Source: Moraxella caviae (lineage in GTDB: Bacteria > Pseudomonadota > Gammaproteobacteria > Pseudomonadales > Moraxellaceae). From it: 64,000 nt of DNA. The notes below the pieces were generated by a model. The model had not been told where the DNA came from and did not search any database. It saw nothing but the letters and a program-made list of their open reading frames with translations. Positions 36,778-42,753 of the stretch are shown here, piece by piece. Position 1 is the stretch's first letter; each line of letters starts with the position of its first letter. A program made the position numbers and the translations under genes. The stretch lies in contig NZ_MUXU01000022.1 of assembly GCF_002014985.1 (NCBI RefSeq), forward strand, positions 5,513 through 69,512, written 5' to 3'.

Positions 36778-37043
36778 TGATACAAAAAGCCCAAGATGAT
36801 TACGGCAGGCTATTGAGTATTTTATCGGAGCTTGAAAACAGCTTATCATTATGGCAAGAAGCAAAAGCCCTAAGTGATAGCCTTGATGAGTTCTACCAAC
36901 GCCCAGAGTGGCTACAGTGGCATGATGACGCTGATAAATTCACCATACAAACAAATGGCAATTTTAGCGTTTTATCAGAAGACGCCATTTTTAATGTCCT
37001 AGAGCGATATGCAGATTTAAAAAGGGCATTAAAGCAAATGTAA
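36777..37043 (+). CDS. DUF4298-like small protein
   Basis: 88-aa acidic, mostly helical protein starting in the stop codon of the rhodanese gene (TAATG), so translationally coupled. The end WLQWHDDADKFTIQTNGNFSVLSEDAIFNVLERYADL resembles DUF4298 (GVLSEDAIYDLL pattern), function unknown. Family call is from memory. Confidence 0.65.
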   Translation: MIQKAQDDYGRLLSILSELENSLSLWQEAKALSDSLDEFYQRPEWLQWHDDADKFTIQTNGNFSVLSEDAIFNVLERYADLKRALKQM

Positions 37044-37050
37044 AGGTTTT

Positions 37051-37074
37051 AGCAGGTGGTTTTACACGCCTGCT
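37051..37074. terminator. Hairpin after DUF4298-like gene
   Basis: AGCAGGTG / CGCCTGCT-type inverted repeat around TTTTACA. It contains the recurrent CACGCCTG word. No T run follows, so terminator function is doubtful. Confidence 0.4.
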
Positions 37075-37094
37075 ATCTGATTTGGAAGGTGTGA

Positions 37095-38126
37095 ATGATG
37101 ATTTTACCCAGTAAAAAACAGGTGCAAAAAGCAGGTAAAGCCCTAGCAAAAAACACCACAGGGCAAGAATATACAGACGCTATGGCGGTGCTATCGCAGT
37201 GGCGTTCATTACACACTTACCCAATTAACACCTTCCAAGCCCTATTAAGAAAAAAGGCAAAGGATTTTAAAAATCCCATCATCGCCCAAAGATTAAAGCG
37301 AACACCATCAATTATCACCAAACTGCAACGCTTTCCCAATATGGATTTATCAAGAATGCAGGACATCGGTGGGCTTAGGGTGATTGTGGACAGTATCGAT
37401 GATGTGTATCGCTTTCATCAATCGCTAATCAATGGCAAACACCAACACGAGCCACTATTGCCACCTAATGATTATATCAAGACCCCAAAGGCGGACGGCT
37501 ATAGAAGCTTGCACCAAGTTTTTAAATATCATAACAGCGACAAGCCAGAGCTAAACGGCTTATTTGTAGAATTGCAGATACGCACCAAGCTGCAACACGC
37601 ATGGGCAACCGCAGTAGAGACGCTAGGCATTGCCACGCAGTCCAGCATAAAAACTGGTGGCGGTACTGATGAGATTAAACGCTTTTTTAAGCTGGCAAGT
37701 GCGTTATTTTCACACCATGAAAAACAGCCCTTGCTTGATGAATTGGCAGGCGTGAATATCTATCAAATCGCCCAAGAATTGCAAGAGATAGAAAACCGCT
37801 TACAGATTTTTGCCAAACTAAAAAGCATTATCATCACCGCCAAGCAGATTGAAAGCAGCAGTAACGATGGTGATTATTATCTAATCGAGCTGGACAGCAA
37901 ACAAGGCACGGTTAGCCTTGTGGCATTTAGCAAAAATCAATTAGCCATCGCTGAAACACTTTACCAGTCACAAGAAATTAAGACCAAAGATAATGCCAAT
38001 ATTGAAGTGGTGTTACTATCCGCTGGCAATCTAAAACAGGTAAAAAAGGCTTATCCAAACTATTTTTTAGATACGCAGGATTTTATTAAAAGTTTAATCA
38101 AGATTTGTGCAGCCATCAAGACATAA
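37095..38126 (+). CDS. RelA/SpoT-domain nucleotidyltransferase, copy 1
   Basis: 343-aa protein with a single synthetase domain and no HD hydrolase. Synthetase motifs are intact: RMQDIGGLRVIV, NDYIKTPKADGYRSLHQVF, and VELQIRTKLQHAWATAVETLG. The C-terminal about 140 residues (from LQEIENRLQIF) are unlike the TGS/ACT regions of long RelA. Such short proteins make alarmone or, as in toxSAS and CapRel, pyrophosphorylate tRNA to stop translation. A close paralogue lies 530 bp downstream with a Doc module between. ATG at 37095 or 37098 follows GGAAGGTG. Confidence 0.88.
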   Translation: MMILPSKKQVQKAGKALAKNTTGQEYTDAMAVLSQWRSLHTYPINTFQALLRKKAKDFKNPIIAQRLKRTPSIITKLQRFPNMDLSRMQDIGGLRVIVDSIDDVYRFHQSLINGKHQHEPLLPPNDYIKTPKADGYRSLHQVFKYHNSDKPELNGLFVELQIRTKLQHAWATAVETLGIATQSSIKTGGGTDEIKRFFKLASALFSHHEKQPLLDELAGVNIYQIAQELQEIENRLQIFAKLKSIIITAKQIESSSNDGDYYLIELDSKQGTVSLVAFSKNQLAIAETLYQSQEIKTKDNANIEVVLLSAGNLKQVKKAYPNYFLDTQDFIKSLIKICAAIKT

Positions 38127-38144
38127 ACAAAAGGAACAATTACC

Positions 38145-38279
38145 ATGAGCAAACCTACCAACACCAAGCCAGTTGTTATACAGCTAACAGGCGAAGCAGG
38201 TAAGCGAGTTATTTTAAATTCCGCTAAGCGTGTAATGAACGCCCACAAAAAAGAAATTAAAGCATTGGCAGATAAATGA
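38145..38279 (+). CDS. Small candidate antitoxin upstream of doc
   Basis: 44-aa basic protein MSKPTNTKPVVIQLTGEAGK... ending KALADK. AAGGA precedes the ATG, and its stop overlaps the doc start by 4 bp (ATGA). This size and coupling fit an antitoxin of the phd-doc type, but it is shorter than Phd and shows no clear Phd/YefM motif. Role inferred from position only. Confidence 0.7.
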   Translation: MSKPTNTKPVVIQLTGEAGKRVILNSAKRVMNAHKKEIKALADK

Positions 38280-38641
38280 TTGATATAGATTTTGTGATAG
38301 CCATTCATGACGAGATATTAGAAAATGAAAAAGGGCTAAAGGGCATTGCGAGTTTGGCAAGCCTTGAAGGTTGCTTATCACGCATTGACAATCAAATGAA
38401 CTATGAGCCGTTAGATAATATTTATCTGATAGGGGCATTTTACGCAGTAGCATTAGCCAAAGCCCACGCTTTCAATGATGGCAACAAAAGAACCGCCCTT
38501 GTGGTTATGCTAACTTACTTGGATATGCAAGGCGTTAATATCGCCCCTGATAATGGCTTAGATGATTTAATGGTGAAAGTAGCAAGCAGCGAAATAAACC
38601 ATATCGAGCTTGCAGAGATTTTAAAAGATTTAACGATTTAA
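38276..38641 (+). CDS. doc: Doc family (Fic-fold) toxin
   Basis: 121-aa Doc toxin. The Fic-type catalytic loop HAFNDGNKR (64-72) matches the HxFx(D/N)GNKR pattern. Doc phosphorylates EF-Tu and halts translation. It is translationally coupled to the preceding 44-aa gene and placed between two RelA/SpoT-domain genes. All key residues seem present, so activity is expected. Confidence 0.9.
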   Translation: MIDIDFVIAIHDEILENEKGLKGIASLASLEGCLSRIDNQMNYEPLDNIYLIGAFYAVALAKAHAFNDGNKRTALVVMLTYLDMQGVNIAPDNGLDDLMVKVASSEINHIELAEILKDLTI

Positions 38642-38657
38642 ACGCTAAACAGGGGGA

Positions 38658-39782
38658 GTGGTGAATTTACCAAGCAAAAAACAGATACAAAAGGCGGGTA
38701 AGGCGTTAAAGAAAAACGCCACAGGGCAAGAGTACGAAAACGCCATGCAGGTATTATCACAATGGCGGGCGTTACACACTTACCCAATTAACACTTTTCA
38801 AGCCTTGCTAAGACGCAAAGCCAAGAAATACAAAAACCCAATCATAGCCCAAAGGCTAAAACGGACGCCATCAATCATCACCAAATTGCAGCGTTTTCCC
38901 AATATGGATTTATCAAGAATGCAGGACATTGGGGGGCTTAGGGTGATTGTGGGCGGTATTGATGACGTGTATCACTTGCATAAATCGCTGATGGGCGGTA
39001 AGCATGAACCGCTATTACCGCCGAATGATTATATCAAGCAGCCAAAGGCGGACGGCTACCGCAGTTTACACCAAGTTTTTAGATACCACAACAGCGATAA
39101 TCCAGAGCTAAACGACTTATTTGTGGAGCTGCAAATACGCACCAAGCTACAACACGCATGGGCGACCGCCGTAGAGACGCTTGGCATTGTTGAAAAATCG
39201 TCTTTAAAAACAGGCGGCGGCAGTGATGAGATTAAGCGGTTTTTTAAGCTGGCAAGTGCGTTGTTTTCGTATCATGAAAAGCAGCCCATACTTGCCGAAT
39301 TGGCAGGCGTGGACGCTCAAGCCATCAAGCAAGAATTGCAAGAGATAGAAAAACGCTTGCAGATATTTAGCAAATTACAAGGCATTATCATCACCGCCAA
39401 GCAGATTGAAACCAACAACACGAGCAGCGATTATTACTTGATGGAGCTAGACAGCGACAAAGGGGCGGTAAACCTTATCGCTTTCACCAAATCGCAGATG
39501 ACACAGGCGCAGACGCTTTATAAAGCCCGTGAGATGGATACCAAAGACACGCCAAATATTGAAGTGGTATTGATAGCGGCGGGCGATTTAAAGCAGGTGA
39601 AAAAAGCCTATCCAAACTATTTTTTAGACACGCAGGATTTTATTAAGCGATTAAATAAGATTTGCGCAACTATACCAAACAAGCAAACACGCCAAGCCAT
39701 GAGCGAATTAGACGCTGGCAAAGGGACGAAGTTTGACAATATAGATGATTTGATGGCGGATTTATCCGAAAAACCCTTTTAG
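38658..39782 (+). CDS. RelA/SpoT-domain nucleotidyltransferase, copy 2
   Basis: 374-aa paralogue of the protein at 37095, about three-quarters identical by eye. The same motifs are intact (SRMQDIGGLRVIV, NDYIKQPKADGYRSLHQVF, VELQIRTKLQHAWA). It has a C-terminal extension of about 30 residues (from NKQTRQAMSELDAGKG) lacking in copy 1. GTG codons at 38658 and 38661 both follow a GGGGGAG ribosome-binding site; either may be used. Two near-copies flanking one Doc toxin is unusual. Confidence 0.88.
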   Translation: MVNLPSKKQIQKAGKALKKNATGQEYENAMQVLSQWRALHTYPINTFQALLRRKAKKYKNPIIAQRLKRTPSIITKLQRFPNMDLSRMQDIGGLRVIVGGIDDVYHLHKSLMGGKHEPLLPPNDYIKQPKADGYRSLHQVFRYHNSDNPELNDLFVELQIRTKLQHAWATAVETLGIVEKSSLKTGGGSDEIKRFFKLASALFSYHEKQPILAELAGVDAQAIKQELQEIEKRLQIFSKLQGIIITAKQIETNNTSSDYYLMELDSDKGAVNLIAFTKSQMTQAQTLYKAREMDTKDTPNIEVVLIAAGDLKQVKKAYPNYFLDTQDFIKRLNKICATIPNKQTRQAMSELDAGKGTKFDNIDDLMADLSEKPF

Positions 39783-39842
39783 CAGGCTAGGAGTAGCTAC
39801 CGAACGGCGGTATTTTTTCATACCTTGACCGCCACGCCTGCT
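39780..39842. repeat. Nested hairpin after copy 2
   Basis: TAGCAGGC (39780-39787) pairs with GCCTGCTA (39835-39842). Inside it GGCGGT (39806) pairs with ACCGCC (39828). Contains the CACGCCTG word. Possibly a terminator or processing site between cassette and the next gene. Confidence 0.5.
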
Positions 39843-39877
39843 AATCCTTTTTTAAGGTATGGATAAGGTATGAGAGC

Positions 39878-40867
39878 ATGAGTAATCCAGCGTTAAACTT
39901 TGCCAAAGCTGAATATTACACGCTACAAGAAGCAAGCGAGTATTTGAATTTAAAGCATGGTGCAGGCGTGATAAACGCCCAAAAACTGCTAAAGCAGGCG
40001 ATTAGCTATGATATTCCTTGTTATGTGTATGGCAGCGGTTTTTCTGTGATGGCTTGCGATGTTTTTTTTAAAGATGAGATTGCGCGAGCGGCGGACGGTT
40101 TTGATTGGGAAAAAGAAAAAAGACAGCAGCAAAAAGCGGAAGCTGTTGAAAAAGAGATAGAAAACCTTGTAAATCATTTTCTTTTTTATGATGGCTGCTT
40201 TTTGAAAGTAAGTAACGTAATGCTTAGCCATGTGTTATTTTGTGAAAATAACGGGCAATCTACTCAATCGTTAAATTTTCATGAAAATATCTTTGATGGG
40301 TATTTGTCTACAGCATGGGAAAATGGGGAGCATAACGAAAACTTTTTTGGCGTGGCGGGCAAAGATTTTTGGGATGAAGTAGAAAGCGTTAATCTTTTGC
40401 CAGTAACAAACGCCTTATGGTTGGAGGACGTGCAGGGCGAAAAAGTCTATAGCATAGACGATATTAAGAAATTAACTTCATTGAAATTTACCCATTATGA
40501 AATAAATACAGAAAAATTTGAGTTATGCCCGTTTTTTGAAATTGGCTTAAAAGATTTAATCATTTTTCATAAAGACCTTAAAGCCTTAGAAAACCATATT
40601 TTAAACAGCGACCCAATACCCGAAAAGCAAACGCCAGCATTAGGGCATTTAGCAAAATTAAATCAGCCGCTACACTCACGCACCGCAAATAACGCAGCTA
40701 AAGTGATAGCGGCGATGGCAGAGCTTTTAAAAATGGATATAACAACGCCTTACGGCAATGAAAGCAACGGTAAAATATTGGGAGCAGCGGAGAAATTAGG
40801 CTTGCAAATAAGCCCAGAGACGATAGCCAAATGGTTAAAAAGCGCCAACCAAGAACAATCAAAATAA
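39878..40867 (+). CDS. Element protein of unknown function (329 aa)
   Basis: Not recognised. The N-terminus YTLQEASEYLNLKHG...QKLLKQAISYDIPCYVYG looks like a MerR/AlpA-type helix-turn-helix followed by a Lys/Gln/Glu-rich helix (about 75-95). The middle is aromatic and acidic. The C-terminus (about 260-329: NAAKVIAAMAELLKMDITTPYGNESNGKILGAAEKLGLQISPETIAKWLKSA) looks like a second small helical DNA-binding domain. It could be a regulator or a cargo effector. A perfect terminator follows, separating it from the regulatory genes. Confidence 0.6.
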   Translation: MSNPALNFAKAEYYTLQEASEYLNLKHGAGVINAQKLLKQAISYDIPCYVYGSGFSVMACDVFFKDEIARAADGFDWEKEKRQQQKAEAVEKEIENLVNHFLFYDGCFLKVSNVMLSHVLFCENNGQSTQSLNFHENIFDGYLSTAWENGEHNENFFGVAGKDFWDEVESVNLLPVTNALWLEDVQGEKVYSIDDIKKLTSLKFTHYEINTEKFELCPFFEIGLKDLIIFHKDLKALENHILNSDPIPEKQTPALGHLAKLNQPLHSRTANNAAKVIAAMAELLKMDITTPYGNESNGKILGAAEKLGLQISPETIAKWLKSANQEQSK

Positions 40868-40875
40868 ACCCCAAA

Positions 40876-40904
40876 CCCTAGTTAGAACCTAACTAGGGTT
40901 TTTT
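40876..40904 (+). terminator. Terminator after the 329-aa gene
   Basis: CCCTAGTTAG / CTAACTAGGG perfect 10-bp stem, loop AAC, followed by six T. Strong and isolates the cargo from the AlpA-to-helicase block. Confidence 0.95.
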
Positions 40905-40957
40905 GGTGCCTATTCATTGCATAATCACCCATACCAATTCATAGAAGGTATATAGTT

Positions 40958-41164
40958 ATGCAAACCCTACCAAAAGACGGCTTGAGCCAAGCCAAACATA
41001 TTTTACCGCTTTTGCCATTTAGCAGAACCACGCTTTACCGCAAATGCTTGGCGGGTACATTCCCAAAACCCAAACGCCTAAATGCTAATTTGACCGTTTG
41101 GCAAAATAACGAAGTTTTGGAATACCTAAAAGACCCATCAAAATGGGAGCGTATCAAATGCTAA
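40958..41164 (+). CDS. AlpA family phage-type regulator
   Basis: 68-aa winged helix/MerR-like DNA-binding protein: LPLLPFSRTTLYRKCLAGTFPKPKRLNANLTVWQNNEVLEYL. AlpA-type proteins control integrase and excision genes in P4-like elements. First gene of the second operon; its stop overlaps the next start by 7 bp. Confidence 0.85.
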   Translation: MQTLPKDGLSQAKHILPLLPFSRTTLYRKCLAGTFPKPKRLNANLTVWQNNEVLEYLKDPSKWERIKC

Positions 41165-41463
41165 TCACCGACAAAAACCGCAAGAGCCAACAGCAAATCA
41201 TGGCGCAAACCTTGCTAGACGGCAAAACATTCACGCACCTAGAGATGAAGCAGCAGCACAGCATATCAAGCCCAGAGCGCAGACTTTGCGAGCTGCGCCG
41301 ATTTGGCTTTGAAACCGTGTTCACCATTGGCAAAAACCCAAACACAGGCGCAAATTACCGCATTTTTAGGCTTGTCAAATTGCCAAGCGTAGAAGCCGTT
41401 TTGCGAGTGTTTGGCGAAATTCCCACACAGTACAAGCATTTATTCAAGGGGCAACCATGCTAG
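41158..41463 (+). CDS. Winged-helix DNA-binding protein
   Basis: 101-aa small phage-style protein. LLDGKTFTHLEMKQQHSISSPERRLCELRRFGFETV looks like a winged helix-turn-helix common in phage and satellite early regions. Basic C-terminus. Overlaps genes on both sides (7 bp each), so it belongs to the AlpA operon. Function unproven. Confidence 0.7.
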   Translation: MLITDKNRKSQQQIMAQTLLDGKTFTHLEMKQQHSISSPERRLCELRRFGFETVFTIGKNPNTGANYRIFRLVKLPSVEAVLRVFGEIPTQYKHLFKGQPC

Positions 41464-41639
41464 ACAGATTAGAGCAAATCACCGAGCGGCTTATCGTAGA
41501 CCAACACACCGCTAAGCAGTATTTTGTGAACGGGCAAACGAGCAACGCAAGAGCGATACTCAATGACAGCATAGATGAAGCGATTAGCGATTTAAAAGCG
41601 GTGATTGATGAATGGTATTATCACCAAAATGCAAGATGA
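41457..41639 (+). CDS. Small hypothetical protein (60 aa)
   Basis: 60-aa helical protein MLDRLEQITERLIVDQHTAK...WYYHQNAR in the AlpA operon. Good ribosome-binding site (AAGGGGCAACC) and overlap with the preceding gene support it. No family recognised. Confidence 0.65.
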   Translation: MLDRLEQITERLIVDQHTAKQYFVNGQTSNARAILNDSIDEAISDLKAVIDEWYYHQNAR

Positions 41640-41656
41640 AAAAATGCAATAAAAAA

Positions 41657-41684
41657 GCCAAGCCCTTATAAATCAAGGCTTGGC
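41657..41684 (-). terminator. Hairpin with T run on the minus strand
   Basis: GCCAAGCC / GGCTTGGC perfect 8-bp stem, 12-base loop. On the plus strand no T run follows, but on the minus strand it is followed by TTTTTT. It may end a transcript running leftward out of the leader region, or attenuate the rightward one. Confidence 0.6.
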
Positions 41685-41731
41685 AAAATGAAAATGAAAT
41701 TTTCAGGTCGATTTCACAAGAGTATTATATC

Positions 41732-42586
41732 ATGAGTTTTGCAAAACAAATATCAAGTTTTAATCAGATTTTTAAAATAGACAGAAACGCAGGCGTGGGC
41801 TATGATGAACGGACTACTAAATCTTCTAGCGGTTATCCGCACCCGACAGCTTGCGGCATTTTTATGCCTTGCATTCGCAATATTCGCATAAAATCCACTT
41901 TGCCAGTTATGGCGGGTCGAGAGAACCTAATAAAACACCCTTTGCAGGGAAATAAGTTCCGCCGTCTAGAAGCGGTAGTTGAAGCCCGCCCACCCATGTG
42001 GGCGATACTAACTAAACTTCTAGGAGTGTTCACCATGAACGCAAAAAACCGCCATAATACGGCTTTTGGCAATCTGCCAGTACAAACCCCTATCCAAACC
42101 ACCCAAGCAAGCGTAGAACGCAAAACAGGCGCATTCTATGGCGCATTATCACGCCTGCCATCACCAAAAAAAGCCCTTGCCTTTTTGGGTGAGTTTTGCA
42201 ATAATGTAAATCTCTCTCAAAATTTATGTAGCAGTTCGCCAAACTGTTCAAATTGGCTTTTTTTACGCCAAGACACCGCCACAGGCGCAGGCGTGAACCC
42301 ATCATCTAAGGACTTTGCGCAGACAAAGCACCTATCATCTTATGATGGGGCGACACCACAAAATAAGCCAATCGGTGAATATGTGGGGCGGTTACTACAT
42401 AGACCGAGAGTGAGCCCCATCACCCTTTTAGCGGTGATTTCTCAAACTCAAAATTATGTAGGAGTGTTCACCATGAACGCATTTTTAGAGCGTATTTCTC
42501 ACTATTCCCCAATCCAATCTTTCGCCATTGGCTTTATCGCCACCGCCTTTATTTGCGCCCTTGTTTTGCTAGGGGGTGCAGCATGA
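41732..42586 (+). CDS. Nested leader reading frame, Ash/Icd-like region
   Basis: An 855-bp frame without stops. Three in-frame starts are visible: 41732 (weak site), 42035 and 42473. The latter two have the same start module TAGGAGTGTTCACCATGAAC. The stretch SGYPHPTACGIF...PVMAGRENLIKHPLQGNKFRRL...ARPPMWAIL recalls, from memory, the Ash/Icd-like frames that overlap the immunity-RNA region of P4-type elements. Composition of the long product is odd, so the DNA may mainly act as structured RNA, with the short frames translated. Confidence 0.45.
   Translation: MSFAKQISSFNQIFKIDRNAGVGYDERTTKSSSGYPHPTACGIFMPCIRNIRIKSTLPVMAGRENLIKHPLQGNKFRRLEAVVEARPPMWAILTKLLGVFTMNAKNRHNTAFGNLPVQTPIQTTQASVERKTGAFYGALSRLPSPKKALAFLGEFCNNVNLSQNLCSSSPNCSNWLFLRQDTATGAGVNPSSKDFAQTKHLSSYDGATPQNKPIGEYVGRLLHRPRVSPITLLAVISQTQNYVGVFTMNAFLERISHYSPIQSFAIGFIATAFICALVLLGGAA
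41987..42004 (+). ncRNA. Hairpin in the leader, possible immunity-RNA element
   Basis: CGCCCAC / GTGGGCG perfect 7-bp stem with loop CCAT, embedded in a GC-rich structured stretch (about 41955-42010). P4 uses a small structured RNA (CI RNA) from the equivalent position to terminate its own operon. Assignment here is by analogy only. Confidence 0.4.
42021..42043 (+). repeat. Translation-start module, copy 1
   Basis: TAGGAGTGTTCACCATGAAC followed by GCA. An exact 23-bp copy lies at 42459-42481. Each carries a GGAG ribosome-binding site and an ATG. Confidence 0.85.
42383..42440 (+). ncRNA. Second structured leader segment
   Basis: GGGGC (about 42383) can pair with GCCCC (about 42413), and ATCACC / GGTGAT form a perfect stem around CTTTTAGC (about 42419-42438), directly before start module copy 2. 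It could regulate translation or terminate transcription ahead of the helicase operon. Confidence 0.4.
42473..42586 (+). CDS. Small single-span membrane protein (37 aa)
   Basis: 37 aa: MNAFLERISHYSPIQSF, then one membrane helix (AIGFIATAFICALVLLGG). Strong ribosome-binding site in the repeated start module. Its stop overlaps the next start (ATGA). It is the last in-frame start of the long leader frame. Role unknown; a small regulatory or holin-like peptide is possible but speculative. Confidence 0.6.
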   Translation: MNAFLERISHYSPIQSFAIGFIATAFICALVLLGGAA

Positions 42587-42753
42587 AGCATGATTACGAA
42601 TATTACAGTGTAGAATGCAAGGAAGCCAATATTTACCGCCTATTTGACACCAAAGCCGAAGCGGTAGCCTTTGCTAAGTCGCTTAAATTTGCCAAAGATA
42701 AAATCAAAGTATGTTTTAATCGTGGTTGGTATTGGGATAAAGGGGGCGAATAA
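42583..42753 (+). CDS. Small hypothetical protein (56 aa)
   Basis: 56-aa protein MKHDYEYYSVECKEANIYRLFDTKAEAVAFAKSLKFAK... No family recognised; the alternating pattern suggests a small alpha/beta fold. Overlaps the 37-aa gene by 4 bp and the helicase start by 1 bp, so it is part of that operon. Confidence 0.65.
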   Translation: MKHDYEYYSVECKEANIYRLFDTKAEAVAFAKSLKFAKDKIKVCFNRGWYWDKGGE

